This document shows, in pieces, positions 16,875 to 25,877 of a stretch of 64,000 nucleotides of DNA. This stretch comes from Clostridia bacterium. GTDB lineage: Bacteria; Bacillota; Clostridia; Oscillospirales; Acutalibacteraceae. Numbering within the stretch: the first letter of the stretch is position 1; each line of letters opens with the position of its first letter. The DNA is taken from contig JAFQRY010000024.1 in the NCBI GenBank assembly GCA_017409845.1, forward strand, positions 1 to 64,000, read 5' to 3'. The position numbers were made by a program, and so were the translations under genes. The notes under the pieces were generated by a model. It was not told where the DNA came from and did no database searches. It was given only the letters and a program-made list of their open reading frames with translations.

Positions 16875-18491
16875 ATGGAGCTTTTAATTTTGAGTTCACT
16901 TGAAAAGGTTTTTTCTGATGAAAAACCCATCGCCCCGGAATACAAGAGTTTTTCCATGCTCAGAAATGAGCGTTCATCTTTTCAGGCGGCATTCTGCTGT
17001 GAAAACAACGGAGAAGCTGCCGTTGAATTGACGGGAAGCCTTGCAGAAAAATCAAAGCTTTATTTTGTTAAGGATGTTCCCGTAGGCAATGCCTGCTATG
17101 ATGATGCGGATGATCTTTATCTTCGCAAAACATCGGGAGATTATCCCGACGTTCTCACCCCGGTAAACGGAAAGGTTGATGTGAAGGCAGGTAAGTGGTA
17201 CAGCTTCTGGATTGAGGTTTCTCCCGAAGGCGAAAAAGGCGAGAGCACTCTTTCCGTTAAAATCCGCTCGGGAAATGAAGATGCGGAGGGTACCGTAAAA
17301 ATCGAAGTTATTGATGCACAGCTTCCGGAGCAGGATTTGATTTATACCAACTGGTTCCATTGCGATTCTCTTTGCAATTATTATAATATTGAGCCGTTCA
17401 GCGAGCCGTTCTGGAGCATCTGCAGAAACTTTGTCAAAACCGCTGCGGATCACGGAATGAACTGCATCCTTACTCCGCTTTTTACTATTCCCCTTGACAC
17501 AAGAGTAGGCGGAGAGAGAAGAACCGTTCAGCTCGTGAAGGTTCGTCATCAGGGCGGAAAATATTATTTCGATTTCAGAAATCTCAGAAAATGGATTGCT
17601 ATGTGCCGTGAGTGCGGAATCGAGTATTTTGAAATGTGCCATCTGTTCACGCAATGGGGTGCAAAGCATGCCCCTAAGATTGTTGCAATTGACAGCAAGG
17701 GCAGAGACAAAAAGATTTTCGGCTGGAAAACAAGAACCTCCAGCAAGGAATACGATAAATTCCTGCGTGCGTTTGCTTCTGAACTCATAAAGGTTATTGA
17801 CAGCGAAGGCATAAGGGAAAAATGCTTTTTCCATGTTTCGGATGAGCCGAATATGAAGCATCTCGAAATCTACAGGAAGCGTGCCGCACTGATTAATGAA
17901 ATCTTCCCCGGCTTTAAGGTTATTGATGCTCTTTCGGATTATGAATTTTATGAAACGGGTGCGGTAAAGCAGCCCATTCCTTCCGAAGACCATATAGAAA
18001 AATTTGTCGGCAATGTGCCTGAATTATGGACATATTATTGCTGTGCCCAGGGTAACAAATATGTTCCCAACAGATTTATGTCAATGCCTTCGCTCCGTAA
18101 CAGAGTGCTTGGTATAATTCTTTATAAATATGGTGTCAAGGGCTTTCTGCATTGGGGCTATAATTTCTATAATGCCCAGTATTCCGTCAGGGATATTGAC
18201 CCTTACAAAGTAACCGATGCCGGCGGCGGCTTCCCGTCGGGCGATTCATTTGTTGTTTATCCTTCGGAGGATGGTAAGGCACTTGAATCGCTCCGCCTCA
18301 AGGTTTTGTATGACGGTTTTCAGGATATGGCGGCACTCAGGCTGCTTGAAAGCAAAATCGGCAGAGAAAAGGTGATTGAATTCATTGACAAAGATCTTTT
18401 CAAGCCCCTTACCTTCAAGGAATATCCCCACGAAACCGAATGGCTTCTTGAAACAAGAGAAAAGATTAATCAGATGATTAAGGAGAACTGA
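16875..18491 (+). CDS. DUF4091 protein, GH123-like glycoside hydrolase
   Basis: 538-residue cytoplasmic protein: an N-terminal beta-sandwich (about residues 1-150), a TIM-barrel starting near YTNWFHCDSL, and a DUF4091 C-terminal part. CFFHVSDEPN and GFLHWGYNFYN match the conserved acidic and aromatic features of the GH123-related clan, which includes N-acetylgalactosaminidases of glycolipids. The acidic pair in SDEP is a catalytic candidate by analogy. There is no signal peptide. It is followed after 1 nt by a GH36 alpha-galactosidase, so the pair probably trims imported galactose- or GalNAc-containing oligosaccharides. Confidence 0.85.
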   Translation: MELLILSSLEKVFSDEKPIAPEYKSFSMLRNERSSFQAAFCCENNGEAAVELTGSLAEKSKLYFVKDVPVGNACYDDADDLYLRKTSGDYPDVLTPVNGKVDVKAGKWYSFWIEVSPEGEKGESTLSVKIRSGNEDAEGTVKIEVIDAQLPEQDLIYTNWFHCDSLCNYYNIEPFSEPFWSICRNFVKTAADHGMNCILTPLFTIPLDTRVGGERRTVQLVKVRHQGGKYYFDFRNLRKWIAMCRECGIEYFEMCHLFTQWGAKHAPKIVAIDSKGRDKKIFGWKTRTSSKEYDKFLRAFASELIKVIDSEGIREKCFFHVSDEPNMKHLEIYRKRAALINEIFPGFKVIDALSDYEFYETGAVKQPIPSEDHIEKFVGNVPELWTYYCCAQGNKYVPNRFMSMPSLRNRVLGIILYKYGVKGFLHWGYNFYNAQYSVRDIDPYKVTDAGGGFPSGDSFVVYPSEDGKALESLRLKVLYDGFQDMAALRLLESKIGREKVIEFIDKDLFKPLTFKEYPHETEWLLETREKINQMIKEN

Positions 18492-18492
18492 A

Positions 18493-20673
18493 ATGCCTAT
18501 TATTTTTGACAGCGAAAAAAAGATTTTCAAGCTTGATACCGCCACATCAAGCTATGTTTTTGAAATTTACGAACAGAATTATCTTGTTCATCTTTATTAC
18601 GGTGCGAAAATTCCCGATTACAATCTTTCGGAATTCCGTTATACGGGCGGCTTTGCATCCTTCAGCCCCAACAATATAAATGTTGAAGACTGGCGTTTTT
18701 CTCCTGATATAAATCCCTTTGAATATCCCGGCAACGGTGCAGGTGATTTCAGAACCTCGGCAATCGCAGTCAGAAATGCCGACGGCAACAACGTAACCGA
18801 TATGCGTTATGTGTCGCATAAAATCTATGCAGGCAAGCCTGCGATTGAGGGCCTTCCCGCACTTTATGTTGAGGATGAATCCGATGCAACAACCCTTGAA
18901 ATCTTAACCGAGGATGCCGTAACGGGCATTCAGACCGTTCTTTTCTATACCGTTTTTGAAAAGCTCGGTGCTATGACAAGAAGCGTTAAGGTTATCAACA
19001 ATTCAGATAAAACCGTTGAAATCGAAAAGGTTATGAGCACCTGCGTTGATTTCCACACAAGCGATTATGAAATGCTCAGCCTTTACGGCAGATGGGGCAA
19101 GGAAAGAGCTCTTGAAAGAAGACCTCTTGCACACGGCAGACAGATGGTTTCAAGCAAGAGAGGATCCTCAAGCCATCATCAGAATCCGTTTGCCGCTATT
19201 GTTGATAAGGGAGCAACCGAAGACTACGGAAACGCTTACGGTTTTAACTTTGTTTACAGCAGCAACTTTGTTTTTGAAGCTGAAGTAAATCAGAATGCGG
19301 GAACAAGAGTTGTTATGGGCATAAATCCCGAAAACTTCGGCTGGCAGCTCAAGGCAGGCGAATATTTCTGCTCACCCGAGGTTGTTATGGTTTACACACC
19401 CGACGGTATCGGCGAAATGAGCCGCATTTTCCACCGCCTTTACAGAAAGCACCTTGTCAGAGGTAAATGGAAGGATATAAAACGCCCCCTTCTCATCAAT
19501 AACTGGGAAGCAACGGGCATGGATTTCACGGGCGATCAGCTTGTTACCTTTGCGGAAAGAGCAAAGGAGCTCGGCATTGAAATGCTTGTTATGGATGACG
19601 GATGGTTCGGCGACAGAAACTCCGACAGAAGCGGTCTGGGCGACTGGCAGGTTAATGAAGAAAAGCTCGGCGGTACTCTTGCGGAATTCGTTAATAAAAT
19701 CAAGGCTACGGGCATAAAATTCGGCATCTGGTATGAGCCCGAAATGATATCCCGTGACAGCAATCTTTACAGAGCACATCCCGAATGGTGTCTGCATGTT
19801 CCCAACCGTGAAAAATCAATCGGACGCTTCCAGTATGTTCTTGACTATTCAAGGCAGGATGTTCGTGACTATATTTTCGGTGAAATGTATAAGGTGCTTT
19901 CGAGCTGTGAAATCGATTATCTCAAATGGGATTTCAACCGCAACCTTACCGAGGTAGGCTCTGCAATTCTTCCTCCCGAGCAGCAGAAGGAGGTTTTCCA
20001 CCGCTTCGTGCTCGGTACATATGATGTTATGGACAGACTCACCAAAGCCTTCCCCGATATGCTTATCGAAAACTGCTCGGGCGGCGGCGGACGCTTTGAC
20101 CCCGGTACACTTTATTTCTCACCGCAGATCTGGACGAGCGACAACACAGACCCCATCGAACGCCTGACAATTCAGTTCGGCACATCGCTTTGCTATCCTG
20201 CATCAACCATGGGTGCCCATGTTTCGGCATGCAGACGCACGGGCTACGATACCAAGGGCAATGTTGCTCTCTGGGGATCATTCGGATATGAGCTTGACCC
20301 GAATAAGTTTACCGATGAGGATAAGAGAATCGTCAAGCGCCAGGTCAAGGAATATCATAAATATTATGATGTTATTCACTACGGCGACCTTTACAGACTT
20401 GTCACTCCCTTTGAAAATCCATACAGAGTTGCATGGGAATTTGTTTCGGAGGATAAGAGTGAAGCCCTTCTCACGAGCGTTATCATGCGTGAACCGCCCG
20501 ACAGAGCATTCTACATAAAGCTTAAGGGTCTTGACCCCGATAAATATTATGTCGATGATGATACCGATGAGGTTTATTCGGGTGCACTCCTTATGAATGC
20601 GGGTCTTGCCTTCACAAGCCTCAGAAACGCAGACGGCGAAAGCTTTGTCAAGTATTTCAAAGCAGTTGAATAA
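18493..20673 (+). CDS. alpha-galactosidase, GH36
   Basis: 726 residues: N-terminal beta-sandwich, central TIM-barrel and C-terminal beta domain, the usual size for intracellular GH36. Active-site signatures are DDGWFGDRN, DYLKWDFNRN (nucleophile Asp), ENCSGGGGRFD and WTSDNTDPIERL (acid/base Asp). It releases terminal alpha-1,6-galactose from raffinose-type sugars, melibiose or galactomannan fragments. It starts 1 nt after the DUF4091 stop, with AAGGAGA as ribosome binding site, and ends at a strong terminator. A GPH sugar symporter that could feed it is encoded separately at 28913. Confidence 0.95.
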   Translation: MPIIFDSEKKIFKLDTATSSYVFEIYEQNYLVHLYYGAKIPDYNLSEFRYTGGFASFSPNNINVEDWRFSPDINPFEYPGNGAGDFRTSAIAVRNADGNNVTDMRYVSHKIYAGKPAIEGLPALYVEDESDATTLEILTEDAVTGIQTVLFYTVFEKLGAMTRSVKVINNSDKTVEIEKVMSTCVDFHTSDYEMLSLYGRWGKERALERRPLAHGRQMVSSKRGSSSHHQNPFAAIVDKGATEDYGNAYGFNFVYSSNFVFEAEVNQNAGTRVVMGINPENFGWQLKAGEYFCSPEVVMVYTPDGIGEMSRIFHRLYRKHLVRGKWKDIKRPLLINNWEATGMDFTGDQLVTFAERAKELGIEMLVMDDGWFGDRNSDRSGLGDWQVNEEKLGGTLAEFVNKIKATGIKFGIWYEPEMISRDSNLYRAHPEWCLHVPNREKSIGRFQYVLDYSRQDVRDYIFGEMYKVLSSCEIDYLKWDFNRNLTEVGSAILPPEQQKEVFHRFVLGTYDVMDRLTKAFPDMLIENCSGGGGRFDPGTLYFSPQIWTSDNTDPIERLTIQFGTSLCYPASTMGAHVSACRRTGYDTKGNVALWGSFGYELDPNKFTDEDKRIVKRQVKEYHKYYDVIHYGDLYRLVTPFENPYRVAWEFVSEDKSEALLTSVIMREPPDRAFYIKLKGLDPDKYYVDDDTDEVYSGALLMNAGLAFTSLRNADGESFVKYFKAVE

Positions 20674-20680
20674 AATATTA

Positions 20681-20716
20681 CACCCCGAAACCGCAGAGTT
20701 TCGGGGTGATTTTGTT
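20681..20716. terminator. terminator after alpha-galactosidase
   Basis: Perfect 11-bp stem CACCCCGAAAC / GTTTCGGGGTG, then ATTTTGTTTT. It lies between convergent genes and probably serves both. Confidence 0.8.
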
Positions 20717-21814
20717 TTACCTTTTCTTTTTTAACAGCTTGACAATTCCGACCGCACCTGCAACCGCCGCCGCAACAACCGCAGCTTCTTTTACGGTTGT
20801 CACAACCTGCGAAACACTTGTGGGTGCATAGGTATAAAGTGCAAACTTCGGCAGATTTTTAACTTTTTTTCCGCAAAGCTCGCCGAAGGTGAGTGTTCTT
20901 GTTTCGTAACTGCCGTTTTCATTGATGTTGAAAACTCTTACGCCTCTGTCATAGCCGGGTCCGTAAACATTGAAGCCTGCACCTTGAGTGTAGCCGAGGT
21001 CAATGCCTTTATAGTCCGCAACAAAGCTGTTATTGTGGTCGTGACCGACATAAATGCCGAGAACCTCTCCCTTTTCAAGAAATGCATCAATCTGACCGGG
21101 ATTCTTAAAAGGTGCAGCAGGGGATTCCTTCATAAAGTCACGAAGTCCGCTGTTGTGGGGGTCAAGAGTATAAAATTCATTTTTATGGTTGCCGTAAGCT
21201 CTGACGGATTTTTTTGTGAATCTCGGAACCTTTTTGATAACATCAAAGTATTCGGGGGTGGGTATGTGCTGAAAAACAAGTGAAGGCAGGGGATTTTCGT
21301 AGCTGTCACGCACCGAGCGATACCATTCAAGCTGTTCGGGGGTAACGTTGCTGTAGCCGCCGTCGGCATCCTTTGAATGGGTATCAAAAAGATAAATGAG
21401 AAATTTGTCGTCAATGCTCAGGCAGAAGGTTGCCTCTTCATCCTCGGGAATTTCATCCGAATATACAAAAACCGGTGACTGCTTATAAAGCTCAAACTGT
21501 TCATTTTTACGAAGAGCGGCTTCACCGTCGTGATTGCCGAAGGTCATTGTGAAGGGTATGTTTCTGTCTTCAAGAGGCTTTATAAGAGCTTTTATTGTTT
21601 CAGCGGCAGCTTTTCGTCCTTTTTCGCTGAGAAAAAATGAAGAATATCCCTTTATCTGGTCACCGGTAAATACCACAAGATCGGGCTTTTCTTTGTCGAG
21701 TGCTGCACAGATAAGCTTTATTGTGTCGGGTGACACGGCTGGAATTTCCTGAGTATCGGCAATCTGCATGATTTTGAAGTTGCCGTTTCTGAAGTTCAGT
21801 TTTCTGTTTTGCAT
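20717..21814 (-). CDS. calcineurin-like metallophosphoesterase
   Basis: 365 residues. Metallophosphoesterase motifs in order: IMQIADTQ (D-x-x variant of DxH), VVFTGDQI, MTFGNHDGE, VFQHIPTP and GIYVGHDHNN, covering the expected metal ligands. There is no N-terminal signal, but residues ~335-360 are a hydrophobic Ala/Val helix ending in LLKKKR, suggesting a C-terminal membrane anchor with the enzyme facing the cytoplasm. The substrate is unknown; related proteins cleave phosphomono- or diesters. It is a single gene, TGAGGT ribosome binding site, with terminators on both sides. Confidence 0.87.
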   Translation of the reverse strand: MQNRKLNFRNGNFKIMQIADTQEIPAVSPDTIKLICAALDKEKPDLVVFTGDQIKGYSSFFLSEKGRKAAAETIKALIKPLEDRNIPFTMTFGNHDGEAALRKNEQFELYKQSPVFVYSDEIPEDEEATFCLSIDDKFLIYLFDTHSKDADGGYSNVTPEQLEWYRSVRDSYENPLPSLVFQHIPTPEYFDVIKKVPRFTKKSVRAYGNHKNEFYTLDPHNSGLRDFMKESPAAPFKNPGQIDAFLEKGEVLGIYVGHDHNNSFVADYKGIDLGYTQGAGFNVYGPGYDRGVRVFNINENGSYETRTLTFGELCGKKVKNLPKFALYTYAPTSVSQVVTTVKEAAVVAAAVAGAVGIVKLLKKKR

Positions 21815-21830
21815 ATTTTTACCTCATATA

Positions 21831-21861
21831 CACAAAAACCGCCGAAAGAGGCTTCGGCGGT
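21831..21861 (-). terminator. terminator of the PRPP synthetase gene
   Basis: Perfect 9-bp stem ACCGCCGAA / TTCGGCGGT followed on the minus strand by TTTTTG, just after the prs stop codon. Confidence 0.8.
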
Positions 21862-21867
21862 GATTTT

Positions 21868-23049
21868 TTATTTGTGGCTTTCAAATCCGTATTTATCAAG
21901 AAGATTGTGGATTCTGTCTTTGGGGTCAAGAAGACCGCTGATGGATTCGTCGTGGTTGAGTGTGTCGATGATATATGAGCAGTATTTTGACATGTCAACG
22001 CTGACATACCAATCTCTTGCAAGAAGCTCGGGGGTTGAATAAATAAGGTTGGTTGTAAATACCTTATCAATAAGACCGTCGGCATATGCCTGATCAAAGG
22101 TGTCAAGACCGTTGCAGAAAAGACCGAAGGAGGAGCAGATGAAGATTCTGTTTGCCTTGAGTTCCTTGAGCTTTGTTGCAACTTCAATCATCGAATCGCC
22201 CGAGGATATCATATCGTCGATAATGATAACGTCTTTACCTTCAATGTTTGTGCCGAGGAATTCGTGTGCTATGATGGGGTTTCTGCCGTCAACGATAACT
22301 GAGTAATCGCGGCGTTTGTAGAACATACCGAGCTCAAGACCGAGAACATTTGCAAAATAAATGCATCTGCCCATACCGCCTTCGTCGGGAGAAATAACCA
22401 TCATGTGTTTTTTGTCAATGTTGAGGTCGGGAATATTTTTGCACATTGCCTTTATCATCTGATAAACGGGCTGCACATTTTCAAATCCGCTCTGGGGAAT
22501 TGCGTTGTGAACTCTGGGGTCGTGAGCATCGAAGGTGATTATGTTTTCAACACCGTAGTTGATGCAAAGCTCGCGCAGCATATCTGCACAGTCAAGAGAT
22601 TCGCGGCTTGAGCGTCTGTGCTGTCTGCCTTCATAGAGCATTGGCATGATAACGTTGATTCTTCTTGCCTTGCCCGCAATGGCACTGATAGCTCTCTTGA
22701 GGTTAGCATAATGGTCGTCGGGGCTCATGGGAACATATTTTCCGTACATCTTATATTCAACGCTGTAGTTGAACGGGTCGCAGAGAATAAAGATATCAAA
22801 GCCTCTGACGGTCTGGTTGATTACGCACTTGCCTTCGCCTGTTCCGAATCTGGGGAAGGAAGCCTTGACGATGTAGGATTCTTTTTCATAGCCTGCAAAC
22901 GGAAGAGTGAGCTTATGCTCGCTGTCTCTTTCTTTTCTCCATTTAACAAGGTAGCTGTCAATTTTTTTTGCAACGCCCTCACATCCGGGAAGAGGAAGGA
23001 TTCCGAGCTGGCCGTAAGGGATTGTTGTGAAATCTGCATAATCAGGCAT
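21868..23049 (-). CDS. prs: ribose-phosphate pyrophosphokinase
   Basis: 393-residue PRPP synthetase, longer than the ~315-residue bacterial norm because of an N-terminal extension and inserts; this long form occurs in many Clostridia. The C-terminal PRPP-binding loop VIIIDDMISSGDS, the phosphate-contact region MVISPDEGG and the DAHDPRVH segment identify the family. It converts ribose 5-phosphate and ATP to PRPP for nucleotide, His and Trp synthesis. ATG 23049 is chosen because GGAGG lies about 9 nt upstream; upstream in-frame sequence to 23277 is AT-rich and contains a plausible promoter (TTTAAA-17-TAGAAT at 23115-23087). Confidence 0.92.
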   Translation of the reverse strand: MPDYADFTTIPYGQLGILPLPGCEGVAKKIDSYLVKWRKERDSEHKLTLPFAGYEKESYIVKASFPRFGTGEGKCVINQTVRGFDIFILCDPFNYSVEYKMYGKYVPMSPDDHYANLKRAISAIAGKARRINVIMPMLYEGRQHRRSSRESLDCADMLRELCINYGVENIITFDAHDPRVHNAIPQSGFENVQPVYQMIKAMCKNIPDLNIDKKHMMVISPDEGGMGRCIYFANVLGLELGMFYKRRDYSVIVDGRNPIIAHEFLGTNIEGKDVIIIDDMISSGDSMIEVATKLKELKANRIFICSSFGLFCNGLDTFDQAYADGLIDKVFTTNLIYSTPELLARDWYVSVDMSKYCSYIIDTLNHDESISGLLDPKDRIHNLLDKYGFESHK

Positions 23050-23200
23050 TGGGTGTTTCCTCCGATACTTAATTAGATATGTATTTATTCTACTATATTT
23101 TCTGAAAATTTTAAAGGCTATATTATAAAAATATCGAGAAAAAAATACACAATATTTTGTGGATGTTTTGGGTATTTTGACGATAAACGGCACAAGGCAT

Positions 23201-23230
23201 AAAAAAACACGGCAGTACGGGACTGCCGTG
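23201..23230 (-). terminator. terminator of the tRNA-Leu transcript
   Basis: Perfect 8-bp stem CACGGCAG / CTGCCGTG followed on the minus strand by seven T. It lies about 170 nt downstream of the tRNA. A second, weaker hairpin (AATGCC...GGCATT, 23369-23397) starts 1-2 nt after the tRNA CCA end. The rest of 23050-23398 is AT-rich with no gene. Confidence 0.7.
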
Positions 23231-23398
23231 AACATCTTCAAAAATGAACAATGAATAAAAATCCTCAGATTTTGCAATGCGGCTACACCACAATTGTTTT
23301 TTATGCTCTTGGAAAATATGTAAACCGTATTTTAAAATATCGAAAAATTATTCATTATTCATTAATTAATGCCCTTGTACGCGCAAGCAAAGGCATTC

Positions 23399-23485
23399 TG
23401 GTGCCGGTGACCGGACTTGAACCGGTACGGTGTTGCCACCGAGGGATTTTAAGTCCCTTGCGTCTGCCGATTTCGCCACACCGGC
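23399..23485 (-). tRNA. tRNA-Leu (anticodon UAA)
   Basis: 87-nt minus-strand tRNA with encoded CCA. The acceptor stem GCCGGTG pairs with CACCGGC, the anticodon arm is AGGGA-CTTAAAA-TCCCT (anticodon TAA), the long variable arm is CGGTGGCAACACCG as expected for a class II tRNA, and the T-arm is CCGGTTCAAGTCCGG. The D-arm contains GGCAGAC. All stems pair without mismatch. It has its own promoter and terminator. Confidence 0.97.
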
Positions 23486-23539
23486 AATTTCGGGAAAAGG
23501 AACAGGCATAATATGCCCATCGCCCATGTCACCGACACA

Positions 23540-23568
23540 ATTATAGTTTATTAATGCGTGTTTGTCAA
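23540..23568 (-). promoter_or_regulatory. consensus promoter of tRNA-Leu
   Basis: Perfect TTGACA (23568-23563), 17-bp spacer, perfect TATAAT (23545-23540) on the minus strand, about 50 nt before the mature tRNA. Confidence 0.85.
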
Positions 23569-23597
23569 CACCATTTCAAAGAAATTAATATTTGCTA

Positions 23598-23626
23598 TTG
23601 CGAAAGTGTCTGAAAAAGAGTAGAAT
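23598..23626 (+). promoter_or_regulatory. promoter of mscS-like gene
   Basis: TTGCGA (23598-23603), 17-bp spacer, TAGAAT (23621-23626), about 35 nt before the start codon. Confidence 0.5.
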
Positions 23627-23661
23627 GTGTATGTAATTTTTCACTAAGGAGAAACAGAAAA

Positions 23662-24504
23662 ATGAAATTCTATCCGCTCGACCTCGCACAGCTCATAAAA
23701 GAAGGGGATATTGACGGAATATATGCCCTTGTTATTTCCAAAATTCCTCAGATTGTTGCCGCAGCGGCAATTATCGTTGTCGGTTTTATAGCTTCAAATC
23801 TTATCGGTAAACTTGTCGTGAAGGGAATGCAGGCAAAGGGTGTTGACCCTTCCATACATTCGTTTATCAGGACGATTGTTACATTGATTCTTAAGTTTGT
23901 GTTTGTTCTTTCTGCATTTTCAACCCTCGGAATTGATGTCAATTCCTTTGTGACCGCTCTCGGTGCCGCAGGTGTTACCGCAGGTATCGGTCTTCAGTCA
24001 AGCATCAGTCAGTTTGCCAGCGGCATTCAGATTCTCGTGAACCATCCGTTCAAAAGCGGAGATTATATTGATGTCGGCAATGTCAGCGGCAAGGTGCATG
24101 AAATCAAAATCATGTATACCGTGCTCATAACCGTTGATAACAAAAGGGTTATTATTCCCAACTCTTATATTACATCAAACAATATTATCAACTACAATGC
24201 CGAAGACAGACGCCGCCTTGACCTTGTTTTTTCTGTTTCCTATGATGCGGATATTGCAAGAACAAAGCAGGTTATCCGTAAGGTCATTGAAAAAAACAAT
24301 CTTATCCTTACAGACCCCGAACCCATCATTGCGGTAAAAGAGCATGCGGCAAGCTCGGTCAACATTGCCTGCCTTATCTGGTGCCCGGCGGATGAATACT
24401 GGAATGTTTTCTATTATATGCAGGAAGAAATCAAGCTTGCTTTTGATGAAAACGGTATTTCGATACCCTATGGTCAGCTTGATGTTCACATTACCAAGGA
24501 GTGA
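23662..24504 (+). CDS. small-conductance mechanosensitive channel, MscS family
   Basis: 280-residue protein with three N-terminal membrane helices. The pore-lining region is GAAGVTAGIGLQSSISQFASGI, rich in Gly/Ala as in MscS TM3, followed by NHPFKSGDYIDVGNVSGKVHEI, the beta-domain signature. The channel protects against hypo-osmotic shock. AAGGAG lies 8 nt upstream of the ATG. Its terminal AAGGAGTGA also supplies the ribosome binding site of the next gene, giving a two-gene operon with a CDF transporter. Confidence 0.92.
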   Translation: MKFYPLDLAQLIKEGDIDGIYALVISKIPQIVAAAAIIVVGFIASNLIGKLVVKGMQAKGVDPSIHSFIRTIVTLILKFVFVLSAFSTLGIDVNSFVTALGAAGVTAGIGLQSSISQFASGIQILVNHPFKSGDYIDVGNVSGKVHEIKIMYTVLITVDNKRVIIPNSYITSNNIINYNAEDRRRLDLVFSVSYDADIARTKQVIRKVIEKNNLILTDPEPIIAVKEHAASSVNIACLIWCPADEYWNVFYYMQEEIKLAFDENGISIPYGQLDVHITKE

Positions 24505-24509
24505 TTGAT

Positions 24510-25724
24510 TTGACGGATTTTTTGCTTGGACTATTTATAGACGGATATAAAGCAGCGAAGTGTGAAGCCAAAAAATCAAAGGGAGCATCGGCAATTGCCG
24601 TTATTCCCGGAGAAAAAGACCGCCTGCGTCTCGGTATGCTCAGCGGCATTGTCGGAATAGTGCTCAATATCATACTTTCTGTTTTCAAGATGATATTCGG
24701 TGCAATAACAAAGAGTGTTTCGATCGTTGCCGACGGTGCAAACAATATTTTTGATGCGGTTTCGTCGATTATCAGCCTTGTCGGATTTAAAATTTCAGGC
24801 AAGCCTGCCGATGATGAGCACCCCTTCGGTCACGGCAGAGTTGAATATATATCTGCTCTTACACTTGCGTTTTTTATTCTTATTATGGGCGTTGAGCTTA
24901 TCAAAACCTCAATTGATAAATTCACAAATCCCGAAGCGGTTATTTTCAGCGTACCTGCTGCAATAGTGCTTGTTTTTTCGATTCTTGCCAAAATCTGGCT
25001 TGCGTTCTTTAACCGAAAGGTAGGTAAGCTGATGAATTCGGTTGCGGTTGATGCCGTTGTTACCGACAGTATCGGCGATATCGCCTCAACAACCTGCTCG
25101 CTTATTGCTCTTGTTGCCTCGAAATTTACCGATTGGCCCGTTGATGCGGTTATGGGTATTGTTGTTGCCCTTGTAGTGATTTATGCGGGTATTGACATAA
25201 TAAAAAGCACTCTCGGACCTCTTCTCGGTGAGCCTCCCGACAAAGATGTTGTTGAGCAGCTCGAAAAGCTGGTTTTGTCTTATGACGGAGTGATCGGAAT
25301 TCACGATATGGTGCTTCACAGCTACGGCCACGGAAAAATCTACGGCTCTCTTCACGCTGAGGTGCCTGCAGATGTTGATATACTTCATTCTCACGATACC
25401 ATTGACCTCATTGAACGCCATGTTGCAGAGAAGCTCGGAATTGAAATTTCAATACATATGGATCCCGTTATCAATGATGAACGCACACACGGGCTGAAGT
25501 CTGCGGTTGCAGATATTGTTTGCGGTATAAGTGAAAATTCAACAATTCATGATTTCAGGATTGTTGAAGGTCCGACCCACACCAACCTTATTTTTGATGC
25601 GGTCTTACCGAGAAATTCAAAGCTTACGGAGGAAGAATTCAGGTCTGAGGTTGAAAAAGGTGTGAAGCGGATTGACCCGAAATATTTTACTGTTATAAAT
25701 ATTGACAGAACTTATGTCATATAA
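24510..25724 (+). CDS. cation diffusion facilitator family transporter
   Basis: 404 residues. Six membrane helices carry the CDF metal site: SIVADGANNIFDAVSS (Asp in TM2), then DEHPFGHGRVEY, and DAVVTDSIGDI in TM5. There are two cytoplasmic domains with His/Asp residues. It exports divalent cations such as Zn, Mn or Fe in exchange for protons; the metal cannot be told. I choose TTG 24510, 8 nt after AAGGAG; a GTG at 24501 overlaps that site. At about 400 residues it is longer than the ~300-residue norm because of an extended C-terminal part (residues ~320-404). Confidence 0.92.
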   Translation: MTDFLLGLFIDGYKAAKCEAKKSKGASAIAVIPGEKDRLRLGMLSGIVGIVLNIILSVFKMIFGAITKSVSIVADGANNIFDAVSSIISLVGFKISGKPADDEHPFGHGRVEYISALTLAFFILIMGVELIKTSIDKFTNPEAVIFSVPAAIVLVFSILAKIWLAFFNRKVGKLMNSVAVDAVVTDSIGDIASTTCSLIALVASKFTDWPVDAVMGIVVALVVIYAGIDIIKSTLGPLLGEPPDKDVVEQLEKLVLSYDGVIGIHDMVLHSYGHGKIYGSLHAEVPADVDILHSHDTIDLIERHVAEKLGIEISIHMDPVINDERTHGLKSAVADIVCGISENSTIHDFRIVEGPTHTNLIFDAVLPRNSKLTEEEFRSEVEKGVKRIDPKYFTVINIDRTYVI

Positions 25725-25758
25725 AAGAAATCGTTAAATTTTACAAAAACATTTTTAA

Positions 25759-25806
25759 CGGCGGCATAAAAACAGATAGATTGTAGAATCTGTTTTTATG
25801 CCGCCG
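25759..25806. repeat. 19-bp perfect inverted repeat between CDF gene and glnN
   Basis: Left arm 25759-25777 starts CGGCGGCATAAAA, right arm 25788-25806 is its exact complement, with a 10-nt loop. There is no U-tract on the + side (AAAAAA follows), so it is not a classical terminator; the glnN promoter starts 8 bp later. Confidence 0.7.
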
Positions 25807-25813
25807 AAAAAAC

Positions 25814-25842
25814 TTGACTTTAGAAAAAATAAGGAATATATT
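25814..25842 (+). promoter_or_regulatory. promoter of glnN
   Basis: TTGACT (25814-25819), 17-bp spacer, TATATT (25837-25842), about 35 nt before the start codon. Confidence 0.7.
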
Positions 25843-25877
25843 TATTCTGTTATTTTAAATTATATAGGAGAATGAGT

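Noticed and set aside
17052..17993. 313-codon open frame on the minus strand
   Set aside because: It is antisense to the clearly coding DUF4091 gene, has no ribosome binding site and encodes no recognisable domain.
23369..23397. Hairpin beside tRNA-Leu as an integration (att) site
   Set aside because: No integrase, duplicated tRNA end or change in gene content is seen next to the tRNA.
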